From positions 1 through 64,000 of the forward strand of contig DATJBZ010000013.1 in NCBI GenBank assembly GCA_035515075.1: a DNA stretch of 64,000 nucleotides, written 5' to 3'. Positions within the stretch are counted from its first letter, which is position 1; every line of letters begins with the position of its first letter. Shown here piece after piece: positions 16,279-24,045 of this stretch. Made by a program: the position numbers and the translations under genes. The notes under the pieces were generated by a model, which saw only the letters and a list, made by a program, of their open reading frames with translations, made no database searches and was not told the DNA's origin. The DNA is from Moheibacter sp035515075. Lineage in GTDB: Bacteria; Bacteroidota; Bacteroidia; Flavobacteriales; Weeksellaceae.

Positions 16279-17562
16279 TTAGAAAGCGATGGCCGCTTCT
16301 GCTACAAATCCGCTGAATTTACCACCGTGGAAAATACTGTCCGGATTGTATCCTTTGTATTTTTGGTTCACGTACTCCAATTTGACCATGATGTTGTTGG
16401 TCATAAACCATCCGCCACCTACGTTGAATCGAGTAATGTCTACTTTGTCACCGATGGGCATTTCACCTTTTACTTGGTTGTATTTTCCACCGAAGTAGAA
16501 GTTTTCATGGTTGCCAAATCTGAACAACATTTCTGCAGCATACTGGTTGAACGATCTTTTGTCAGTTTCGCCAGCATTTTTTCCTCTTGCATTTTCATAC
16601 ACGCCAAAGAATTCTAAACCTTTGTATCGAACAAACGGGTTGATCATGATCGCTGTCAATTTCTCGTTCATGGTTGGATTGATTTGTCCAGAACTGAAAT
16701 TTCCAGAAGAAGTTGCTTTGGAATTTTCCATCACAAAATAGTATCTAGAACCTGCTCTGTCACCGTTGTAGAAGTCAGAACGCATGGTCTGTGCTGTGTT
16801 GTAGAAAGATCCCGTCAAACGTACTCTCAAATCATCGCTCAATTGTTTGTCATATCCCAATTTACCATAAATCGAAGGGCTGGTGCCACCAGTGGCAGTT
16901 TGGTTCAGACGACCGTTTGAAATTGCAGCCATCCCCAACCATCCATTTCTCTTATAGTAAACTTCTGCAAAAATCATGGTCGCATACGCATCCATCAACA
17001 AGTTTCCAACAAAAGGATTGGTCATCACGTTGGCGTTGTCACTTCTTCTAAAGTGCGCATCACCATAGTTGATTTCGTTGTGTCCAAATTTAATGGTTGC
17101 ATACTGCATCACGTCTTTCAAGAAATCCTTTTGGATGAAATCCAATTTGTCAATTTGTAAATAACCACCTTTTACATACGCTTCGTTGTGGTGTCTTGAA
17201 GACAAGAAAGTTCTCAAGTGCAAATTTACACCATCGTATAAAGCTACGTCCAAATCCAAGTTGGCTGTAGCCAGGTTGAAATTGTTTCCGATGTCATACA
17301 ATTGGTTGGTATTGACTCCGTCCGCATTCAACAATTCATTGGCTCTGTTTTCGTGCTGAATGGCTTGGTATTGCAAGGCAAAACCTCCACCGATTTTTAC
17401 TTTTACTTTGTCAAAGTTGGAAACCGTATCTTTTGGCGTTTCGAATAGATTGATTCCTTCTTTGGTTTGAGGATACCAATTGTCCAACTTCCTTTCTAAT
17501 TCTTGCGCGACCAAGGTTGACCCCATCATCGCTAAAGTCGCAAGTGCAAATAATTTTCTCAT
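16279..17562 (-). CDS. outer-membrane porin-like beta barrel
   Basis: A 427-residue exported protein: a signal peptide ending at LVAQ, then a long series of alternating amphipathic strands ending in an aromatic residue (AEAAIAF), the usual outer-membrane sorting end. The opening VKVKIGGGFALQYQAIQHEN and the FGHNEINYGDAHFRRSDN segment resemble the phosphate-selective porin O/P-like barrels of Bacteroidetes. No plug domain is present. It lies between two YceI-like genes with gaps of 25 and 15 bases, so the three are probably made together. Confidence 0.75.
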   Translation of the reverse strand: MRKLFALATLAMMGSTLVAQELERKLDNWYPQTKEGINLFETPKDTVSNFDKVKVKIGGGFALQYQAIQHENRANELLNADGVNTNQLYDIGNNFNLATANLDLDVALYDGVNLHLRTFLSSRHHNEAYVKGGYLQIDKLDFIQKDFLKDVMQYATIKFGHNEINYGDAHFRRSDNANVMTNPFVGNLLMDAYATMIFAEVYYKRNGWLGMAAISNGRLNQTATGGTSPSIYGKLGYDKQLSDDLRVRLTGSFYNTAQTMRSDFYNGDRAGSRYYFVMENSKATSSGNFSSGQINPTMNEKLTAIMINPFVRYKGLEFFGVYENARGKNAGETDKRSFNQYAAEMLFRFGNHENFYFGGKYNQVKGEMPIGDKVDITRFNVGGGWFMTNNIMVKLEYVNQKYKGYNPDSIFHGGKFSGFVAEAAIAF

Positions 17563-17587
17563 TCTTTATTCTTATTTATTTAATAAC

Positions 17588-18151
17588 TTATTTAAACTTC
17601 ACATCAAAGGTCATTTTTACTGCATCGCCTGTTTTTACTGTCCCCATCAATGCTACGGGTGGCGTGATTTTATAATCAGACAATTTGAAACTGTAGGTTC
17701 CGTTCAATCGAATTGCGCCGCCTGCATTGGATTCTTGCGCTTTGATGCTCACCGTTTTGCTGGTTCCAGCGATATTGAATGTTCCGTTCAAAGTCCAAGT
17801 GTTGCCAGATTTACTTGCGCTTTGCAAGGTGAATACAACGTCTTTGTGTTGTTTGGTTTTCAAAGCTTCGTAGGCTTTCTTGTCCATACCACCTTTTCCA
17901 CTTTTGATGCTTTCTGCAGGCATGGTGATTTTCATTTCACTAATGCTCGACAGTTTTCCGCTCGATTCTACCGCTTTCATACTTCCTGTGGCAGTTGTTG
18001 AAGGCATGCTCCAATCGTGCAAGCTGGACGTTCCTGAAATGCTCAATTCGGGTTTGGTTTGCAATTGATAAGTTTTTTGTGCGATGGCCCATTGTCCACC
18101 GATCAAAAGAACAAATACCAAGCATACTTTGCTAAAAAAATGATTTTTCAT
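17588..18151 (-). CDS. exported YceI family protein
   Basis: This 187-residue protein has a signal peptide (cleavage near AIAQ) and a complete YceI domain: SGTSSLHDWSMPS, MKITMPAESIKSGKGGMDKKAYEALK, VFTLQSAS, and the closing FKLSDYKITPPVALMGTVKTGDAVKMTFDV. YceI proteins form a lipocalin-like barrel that binds long polyisoprenoid chains. It is the first gene of an operon that continues with a porin, a second YceI-like gene, a membrane protein and perhaps the NTF2-like gene. Confidence 0.9.
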   Translation of the reverse strand: MKNHFFSKVCLVFVLLIGGQWAIAQKTYQLQTKPELSISGTSSLHDWSMPSTTATGSMKAVESSGKLSSISEMKITMPAESIKSGKGGMDKKAYEALKTKQHKDVVFTLQSASKSGNTWTLNGTFNIAGTSKTVSIKAQESNAGGAIRLNGTYSFKLSDYKITPPVALMGTVKTGDAVKMTFDVKFK

Positions 18152-18580
18152 ACTCTTTTTTTTAATGTTTATAATTCTAATTTTTCGTCTCTATTTACTG
18201 TTAGAAGGTCCATGAACTTTCTTATATAAAGCTATTGTTAATTAACATAAATCTCAATTTAAACTGCATGATTTTATCCCATGAAAGCACTTAAAACAAT
18301 GCAATAAATCATGTATTTTGAGCGAATGTGAATAGTCTGATTTTGCTCATGTTTTTTTTGGTTTGTAGGTTGTGAAAAACCTTTGTATTGGCCATTTGTA
18401 GATGATCTTGTCTTAAATTAAATTTGTTTGAAATGTTGGGCGAAATCCGCATTGAATTGAATGAAATTAAAGTAGAAATTGGTAGAGTTTAGTTGTTGTG
18501 CCATTTTTTCAAATTAAGACAATTTTAACTTTTCATTTGGATGCTTAGAAAGTGAGCTACTATTTTCTGTCATTAAAAAA

Positions 18581-18610
18581 ATAAGTAGGGTTAACCCTTA
18601 GAGTAGAAGT
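18581..18610. promoter_or_regulatory. GGGTTAACCC palindrome block, copy 1
   Basis: A 30-base block centred on the perfect palindrome GGGTTAACCC (18588-18597; extended to 12 bp by A and T). It matches the block at 18807-18836 at 25 of 30 positions. Confidence 0.45.
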
Positions 18611-18806
18611 TATAATAATGGAGAGTTTTGTCGTGAAGTTTGAGATCAGCTCATCGTGGGATGGAACAATGAAAAACGGATCCTCTCTGCCTGCTTTTTT
18701 AAGGAAAATGAAACTAACCTAAGTGAGCGATCTTGAACTTCCAATACGGACATTAAAAAATTGTTTGAAAATTGATTTTTAGATCGGGGTTAATGCTCGA
18801 AAAAAA

Positions 18807-18836
18807 ATAATTAGGGTTAACCCCTAGATCTGAAGT
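18807..18836. promoter_or_regulatory. GGGTTAACCC palindrome block, copy 2
   Basis: The second block has GGGTTAACCC at 18814-18823, 226 bases after the first and about 160 bases upstream of the lipoprotein ATG. The same flanks (ATAAxTA before, xTAGA and GAAGT after) occur in both. Confidence 0.45.
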
Positions 18837-18985
18837 CTGAAAGTGGCTGATTTTTGCAAAGGATTGAAAGGTCGCTTTTGAATGAGTGTTTACAAGTATT
18901 TTTTTCTCGTTCTTTCGGTTGAATGCTAACCTAAACAACTAAACCAAAAAATTGAATTAATTAAACATTTAAAACTATTGTTATT

Positions 18986-19231
18986 ATGAAAATGAAATCA
19001 TTGATCAAATTAGGGGCTGCCTTACTTATTGTATTGCCATTTTGTTTGTCTAACTCTTCATGTGGAAGAAGGGTGATTGCTATGGCGCCACAGCCTACTT
19101 ATGTAGCGCCTACAGTTGTTTCTCCTGTTGTAGCTCAACCAGCAACTGTTGTTGCGCCTCAAAGTCAGGCAGCACCTACTCGTAAGGAAGTTCGTTTGAA
19201 AAGAAATGCCCTTAGAAAAGGAGTGCTTTAA
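18986..19231 (+). CDS. small proline/valine/alanine-rich lipoprotein
   Basis: This 81-residue protein starts with a signal peptide and a lipobox-like SSCG (Cys26), followed by a low-complexity region in which PxYVAP, VVSPVVAQP and VVAPQSQAAP repeat, and a basic tail RKEVRLKRNALRKG. It is likely to sit at the inner face of the outer membrane or the cell surface, perhaps as a spacer contacting peptidoglycan through its basic end. No family is known to me. A good terminator follows, so it is made alone, downstream of an unusually long regulatory region. Confidence 0.65.
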   Translation: MKMKSLIKLGAALLIVLPFCLSNSSCGRRVIAMAPQPTYVAPTVVSPVVAQPATVVAPQSQAAPTRKEVRLKRNALRKGVL

Positions 19232-19246
19232 GAAATACTTGAAAGC

Positions 19247-19283
19247 AAAAGCTATCTAAAACTTTTTGGGTAGCTTTTCTTTT
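19247..19283 (+). terminator. terminator of the small lipoprotein gene
   Basis: An 11-bp stem (19247-19257 with 19268-19278, two G-T wobbles) is followed by TTTTCTTTTG. It lies 16 bases after the stop codon. Confidence 0.75.
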
Positions 19284-19302
19284 GTTTGAAAACAAGAGTT
19301 TT

Positions 19303-19818
19303 ATGATGAGAAAGTTTTGGATCAATCAGCAAATGGCTGTGATGTTGATCTGTATTTTATTTGGTTTTCAAGGATTTTCTTTTGGCCAAACGAAAAAAGA
19401 AAGCATCAAATGGATCAATGCAAATGGCGTGAGTTTGAGTTCAATTAGTCAAGGTCAAACCAATTATTTTTCCATTGTCAAAGTCGATAAGGACAGTTTA
19501 TTTTTTATCAACAATGGCGATGAAAAGGTCGTTGGTTGGGATGTGAAACAAAGCATCGCTTTGAAAGACATTTTGTATGAAGACCTTTCTACTTTGGAAA
19601 GGAGAAAAAATACAGACCATTATCAATTGACCAATTATGCGGTGAAAGTGAGAAACATCACCAAAGAAAAAACAAAAAATGGTCGTTTTAAAAAGGTGGA
19701 AGACATCGTTGAATTTATATTTCCATTTGAAGATGAGCACAAAGCCAATCGAGTGGTTAGTGCGATCATGAATTTGGCGAGATTGAGTGGTGCCAAAGAA
19801 AATGTGCAATATTATTAA
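19303..19818 (+). CDS. exported protein of unknown function
   Basis: The protein has 171 residues with a signal peptide (MRKFWINQQMAVMLICILFG..., cleavage near SFGQ). The mature part is beta-rich with many charged residues and no cysteines; no family was recognised. The ATG at 19303 follows an in-frame TTG that is less likely. It lies just upstream of a sensor kinase gene with its own promoter, so a functional link is only possible. Confidence 0.6.
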   Translation: MMRKFWINQQMAVMLICILFGFQGFSFGQTKKESIKWINANGVSLSSISQGQTNYFSIVKVDKDSLFFINNGDEKVVGWDVKQSIALKDILYEDLSTLERRKNTDHYQLTNYAVKVRNITKEKTKNGRFKKVEDIVEFIFPFEDEHKANRVVSAIMNLARLSGAKENVQYY

Positions 19819-19855
19819 TTTTCAAGAGTGTCATTAATTTGAAAGTAAATTGCTT

Positions 19856-19863
19856 TAAGTTTG
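19856..19863 (+). promoter_or_regulatory. -7 promoter element before the sensor kinase
   Basis: TAAGTTTG matches TAnnTTTG exactly and lies 25 bases before the ATG at 19889. The nearest TTG upstream (19839) is only 14 bases away, so the -33 part is uncertain. Confidence 0.4.
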
Positions 19864-19888
19864 CGAGTCAATCTTTTAGTTGAGTCAA

Positions 19889-21886
19889 ATGAAACAGTTT
19901 TATTTAATTTTTGCTTTATTGTTTTTTGTTTTTTCTTGCCAAGAAAATCCAAAAACGAAGGAGGTTGTTCAATTTGACCCTTCATTAGAAAGCAATTACG
20001 AAGAGCTTCCAGCGTATAAATGGTTGAGTGATGAAGAAAGTTTTCAAGAGGAAAATTACCAAGAAAAGTTCACTCAGCTGTACGAACAAAGTTTAGCCAA
20101 GGGTGAGTTTGAGAACGCTGCGGCCTATTTGATTGCTTATGCCACAGCTTCGGAGACTCAGATGGTTTACATTGATTTTTTTGTCAAAGAAGCGGTGCGG
20201 TTTTATGAAGCACACCAACATGAGATTTCTGGCAAGGCGAAAACCAATTTGTGTTATTATTTGGGCAACCAATACTATCATTCCATGGCGTTAGAGAGAA
20301 GTTTTTATTGGCTCAATCAAGCTTTGGAATTTGCGCCTGAATCCAAAGGGCATTTACAGATTCAAGGTTTTACCAATTTTGCCTTGGCTCAAAATTATTT
20401 GAGACAAAGAGAGTTGGATAAAACTGAAGCGCATTTGGTGGCGGCCTTGGAGATCTTTGAAGAGGTAGGAGACCTCAGGAATCAAGGGACAGTTTATTTG
20501 TTGATGCACAATTTGTATGTCCAAAATGAGGCTTATGAACAGGCTGAGAAAATCATTGAAAAAGCGATTGATATTTTCAATAAAGACAAAAATGAGATAT
20601 TGTCTTTTTCTGCTCAAGTGTATTATGTGCATTTTTACATCGAGCAAGGCGATACCTTGAGAACGATTGAGCAAATTGATCATTTGGCGCGTTATGCTGA
20701 ATCTTATCCAGATATTTCAGATTACCATCAAGGAATTTTGAATCAGTTTTTGGCTTTCAAGCACATTGCGAAAAAGGAAAAAGACAGTGCAACATATTAT
20801 TTAGGAGTTGCGCAGGAGATTACTGAGAAAACAGGTATGCCAGATTTGAAGATGCGGACGTTGTTTCAGGAAATTTTGTACGCCAACGCCTTCAAAGAAC
20901 CTTTGAAGCGTCCTGAAGAGGTGGTTGAGTTTTATGAGCAAATTGCAGCATCAGAAGAGCCCAGTCTTCAATTCATGTATCAGATGGCTTATGCTTTGTA
21001 TGATTTTTATAAAGGAGAAGGCGATTATTTGAAGGCGAATCAGTATGCTGAATTCATCATGAATGATGTCAATAAACAATCTAAGGACCGTTTGAACAAC
21101 CAGCTTTTTGAGATGGAAATCAAGTTCGAAACGGAACGAAAGGAGAAGACGATTCTGTTGCAAGAGAAAAAATTGGCGGATCAAAACAAGCTCATTCTTT
21201 CATTGGTGATTGTTTTTGTGATTGTTTCTCTTCTTTTGTTGTTGTGGTTGTTTTGGACCAAAAACAAGGGTGTTTTAAAAGAAAAGGCTTTGGTGGAAAG
21301 CTTTGCTTCGAGTTTGCTGCAGAAAACAGAAGATGAGCGCAAGCGGATTGCTTCTGATTTGCATGATAGTGTGAGCAATGAGTTGGTGAATTTGAGACAC
21401 ACCATTGAGAATAATCAAGGTCAGCTGAAGTTGAAAATCGATTTTATACTGGAAGAAGTCCGCAACATCAGTCGAAACATTAGTCCCACTTTGTTTGATA
21501 AAATTGGTTTGAAATCGAGTATCGAACAATTGATTGAGCGCACCCAAAAACAGCACAACTTTTTTATCAGTTCAGAAATTGATTACCAAGGCGGTTTGGA
21601 CAACAACAAAGAATTGCAGTTGTACAGAATTACCCAAGAAGCAATTACCAACACCTTGAAGCATGCTGAGGCTGCAGCGGGGAAAGTGACCATTACCGAG
21701 GATGAGCAATTTGTTTATGTCGAAATCAAGGACAATGGGAAAGGTTTTGATGTGGCCAAAATGCTGGAAAAAGGCAATTGTTTTGGTTTGCTAAACATCA
21801 CAGAAAGAACAAAATACTTGAATGGGACGGTTAATTTCCAATCAGACGAAACAGGAACCATCATACAATTGTCTATCCCTAAATAA
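19889..21886 (+). CDS. TPR-containing sensor histidine kinase (HisKA_3 type)
   Basis: A 665-residue sensor. The N-terminus carries a lipoprotein-like signal with VFSC (Cys17), followed by about 400 residues of helical TPR-like repeats outside the membrane and one transmembrane helix near 434-456. The cytoplasmic kinase has the NarL-partner H-box ERKRIASDLHDSVSNEL with phospho-acceptor His492, the N-box QEAITNTLKHA, and the G-box DNGKGFD. It will phosphorylate the LuxR-type regulator 9 bases downstream. The ATG at 19889 was chosen over a TTG three codons earlier. A lipid-anchored TPR sensor is unusual; the lipobox could instead be a chance match. Confidence 0.85.
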   Translation: MKQFYLIFALLFFVFSCQENPKTKEVVQFDPSLESNYEELPAYKWLSDEESFQEENYQEKFTQLYEQSLAKGEFENAAAYLIAYATASETQMVYIDFFVKEAVRFYEAHQHEISGKAKTNLCYYLGNQYYHSMALERSFYWLNQALEFAPESKGHLQIQGFTNFALAQNYLRQRELDKTEAHLVAALEIFEEVGDLRNQGTVYLLMHNLYVQNEAYEQAEKIIEKAIDIFNKDKNEILSFSAQVYYVHFYIEQGDTLRTIEQIDHLARYAESYPDISDYHQGILNQFLAFKHIAKKEKDSATYYLGVAQEITEKTGMPDLKMRTLFQEILYANAFKEPLKRPEEVVEFYEQIAASEEPSLQFMYQMAYALYDFYKGEGDYLKANQYAEFIMNDVNKQSKDRLNNQLFEMEIKFETERKEKTILLQEKKLADQNKLILSLVIVFVIVSLLLLLWLFWTKNKGVLKEKALVESFASSLLQKTEDERKRIASDLHDSVSNELVNLRHTIENNQGQLKLKIDFILEEVRNISRNISPTLFDKIGLKSSIEQLIERTQKQHNFFISSEIDYQGGLDNNKELQLYRITQEAITNTLKHAEAAAGKVTITEDEQFVYVEIKDNGKGFDVAKMLEKGNCFGLLNITERTKYLNGTVNFQSDETGTIIQLSIPK

Positions 21887-21895
21887 AATTACGAC

Positions 21896-22516
21896 ATGCA
21901 TTTTATAATCGCTGATGATCATCCCCTGTCACTTTTAGGCACCCAAGTTTTGGTGGAAAGTTTGGGTTATGTCATTTTGGGTACTTACAACAATGGGGAG
22001 TCAGCATGGACGTCGATTAAAAACCTGAAGCCAGATTTTGTCATCTTGGATATTTCTATGCCTGAAATGGATGGTTTGGAGGTGGCAGAGAAAATTAGAT
22101 TGCACCAATTGCCGACCAAAATTATTTTATTGACTTCGCACAAGGAGAAAAGTATTTACAACAAAGCAGAAGAATTGGGGGTGAATGCTTATTTGTTGAA
22201 ACAATATGCTTTGGATGAAATGCGGGAATGTATCCAGCATTTGATGCGAAATCCTAAGTATTTCAGTCAGAGAATTCGGTTTGATTTAGAGAATGATGTG
22301 AATTATTTGAAAGGAGAAGTACTGGCGCAATTGAGTTTTACTGAACGAAAGGTTTTTGAATGGATCGTTGCTCAAAAAACGACCAAAGAAATTGCCGCCT
22401 TATTGTTCCTATCCGAAAAAACCATTGAAGCCCACCGCGCTGCCATCATTCGGAAGTTGGGCTTGGAATCTCAAAAAAATGCCTTGTTGAAATTTGCCGC
22501 TCAGTTTCGTGAGTAG
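21896..22516 (+). CDS. LuxR-family response regulator
   Basis: A 206-residue regulator: receiver domain with the acidic pair Asp7/Asp8, phospho-acceptor Asp52 in ILDISMPEMDG, and Lys102, then a LuxR/NarL helix-turn-helix (about 144-192: LSFTERKVFEWIVAQKTTKEI, with TIEAHRAAIIRKLG as the recognition helix). It should bind DNA as a dimer when phosphorylated by the TPR kinase encoded just upstream. The target genes are not evident; the GGGTTAACCC sites 3 kb upstream are one option. Confidence 0.9.
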   Translation: MHFIIADDHPLSLLGTQVLVESLGYVILGTYNNGESAWTSIKNLKPDFVILDISMPEMDGLEVAEKIRLHQLPTKIILLTSHKEKSIYNKAEELGVNAYLLKQYALDEMRECIQHLMRNPKYFSQRIRFDLENDVNYLKGEVLAQLSFTERKVFEWIVAQKTTKEIAALLFLSEKTIEAHRAAIIRKLGLESQKNALLKFAAQFRE

Positions 22517-22547
22517 GAAAGTTGAATCACACAGTTATGAGAAAACA

Positions 22548-22579
22548 AAAAGAGAGTTACCTTCTGGCAACCCTCTTTT
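22548..22579 (-). terminator. terminator between regulator and susD genes
   Basis: A 14-pair stem with two A-C mismatches (22548-22561 with 22566-22579) is followed on the minus strand by TTTTTGTTTT. It lies between convergent genes and may work in both directions. Confidence 0.6.
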
Positions 22580-22603
22580 CGAATGATTAAAAAATTAAGT
22601 TCA

Positions 22604-24034
22604 TTAATTGACGTCCCAGAACAATTTGATTGTTTGTGTGTCTCCACCCATGTCGCTTACGGCTTGATTATAAGCTTCGCTATTAATTGAAGACTCTGAT
22701 TCTGGATAGGTATAGCGGGTTGGAACAGGAGAGCCACTTTGAGCTGCAACGTTTAAAGTAGGAGCGTCTAATCTTCTCCAAACATTCCATCCTTCGAAAC
22801 CTCTGTTGTACATGGCCAACCAGAATTGTTTAGCGATTTTCTGCTTGGCATTGCCTTGAGCAGTACTAAAAGCAACATCTGAGGAAGCCAAGTAAGCATC
22901 GGCATCGGCAGTATCAACTCCCCAATATTCCATTGAAGCTTTAATGCCGGCATTGTAATGAGATTCAACAGAACCTCCAACGTTGTATCCTTTTTCTGCA
23001 GCTTCGGCCAATAGAAATTCTACCTCAGCATAGTCGATTAGGCAACTTGGTGTAGTTGCAGTATATAAAAGAGTGCCTAAGTGAGAATAAGTCAAATAGC
23101 TATTTGGAGCGCCATATATACCGCCGCTATATGTGCCAGTTTCTAGATCATCGAAATAGAATGCACGACGAGGGTCGTTTAAGTCGTTCATATAATCAAC
23201 GACAGTATTGGCTGGTAAGAAGTCCGTACGCCCGCTCAGCACTAAATCTTCATAAAGAGGATTGGTATAAGGAGTAGAACTTAAGTGATTCATTTGGAAG
23301 TTTTCACTATTTGATGAGATAACCCCAGCTTGCATGGCGCTGTTGATAGCAGAAGAAGCCAGAGATTGATTGACATCAGATAGTTGAACACCCAATCTCA
23401 ATAACAAAGAACCGCCAGTTTTTTTCCAAAGTGACATATTGCCACCAAAGATGATGTCCTCGCTAAGGCCATCTACATTTGTGTCTATTAAAGAAATTGC
23501 ATGTTGCGCACGAGCAACCAAGTCTTCATAGATAACAGGAGCTTTTTCATAAGCGGGAAATTGGTTATCCAAACCTTGTAAGGCTTCACTATACGGGATG
23601 TTTCCAAAAGTATCAACCAAAACTTGCCAAGTATAAACTTCCATTATCTCAATCATTGCTAATTGATTGTTCTTTTCAGCTGGTAACAAAGTAGTATCAT
23701 CTTGTACTTTTTGTTTTGCATCTTGTAGGCTAAAAAGTACACGAGTATACAATCGATTCCAATGTTGCCCTGGAATATTTCGTGTATTTAAATCGTAATT
23801 AGGTTCTTGCGTATATGTTGTCGTTGTAAAATACTGCGCAAACATTCTAAATACGTTCAAATTGACATTCGTACTCCCCATTTGATGAAACAAGCTTGTC
23901 GTTGCATGTGTAACCAAAAAACTAGCAGGAACAGTTGAAGGGTTTGTTTGATCTACGTTGATAGAATCATAATAGTCATCTGAACAACCAATCATACTGA
24001 ATAATAAACCTGCGGCTAATATGTATTTTTTCAT
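22604..24034 (-). CDS. SusD/RagB-family outer-membrane lipoprotein
   Basis: This 476-residue lipoprotein (lipobox MIGC, Cys17) belongs to the SusD-like family. The N-terminal DQTNPSTVPASFLVTHA, the Q/W-rich helix GQHWNRLYTRVL, EVYTWQVLVDTFGNIPYSEAL, and the C-terminal FWLAMYNRGFEGWNVWRRLD are characteristic of the SusD-like_2 subgroup. It would cap the SusC transporter encoded 11 bases upstream and hand over a ligand. No glycoside hydrolase, peptidase or sensor gene adjoins the pair, so the substrate is open. Confidence 0.93.
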   Translation of the reverse strand: MKKYILAAGLLFSMIGCSDDYYDSINVDQTNPSTVPASFLVTHATTSLFHQMGSTNVNLNVFRMFAQYFTTTTYTQEPNYDLNTRNIPGQHWNRLYTRVLFSLQDAKQKVQDDTTLLPAEKNNQLAMIEIMEVYTWQVLVDTFGNIPYSEALQGLDNQFPAYEKAPVIYEDLVARAQHAISLIDTNVDGLSEDIIFGGNMSLWKKTGGSLLLRLGVQLSDVNQSLASSAINSAMQAGVISSNSENFQMNHLSSTPYTNPLYEDLVLSGRTDFLPANTVVDYMNDLNDPRRAFYFDDLETGTYSGGIYGAPNSYLTYSHLGTLLYTATTPSCLIDYAEVEFLLAEAAEKGYNVGGSVESHYNAGIKASMEYWGVDTADADAYLASSDVAFSTAQGNAKQKIAKQFWLAMYNRGFEGWNVWRRLDAPTLNVAAQSGSPVPTRYTYPESESSINSEAYNQAVSDMGGDTQTIKLFWDVN

Positions 24035-24045
24035 TTTCTTAATTT

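Larger units (their letters stand above)
18152..18985. other. 834-base intergenic region with duplicated palindromic sites
   Basis: No convincing gene lies between the divergent YceI operon and the small lipoprotein gene. The region holds a long-range inverted repeat CATGATTT/AAATCATG (18267-18313) and two related blocks, each with a GGGTTAACCC palindrome followed about 120 bases later by CTAACCTAA. This makes it the largest regulatory-looking space in the window. Confidence 0.6.

Noticed and set aside
18267..18313. CATGATTT/AAATCATG inverted repeat as a terminator
   Set aside because: The arms are only 8 bp with a 31-base loop and no T tract, so it is not a plausible intrinsic terminator.
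18753..18938. 61-codon minus-strand frame in the large intergenic region
   Set aside because: It overlaps one of the duplicated palindromic blocks, has no clear start context and a biased composition.
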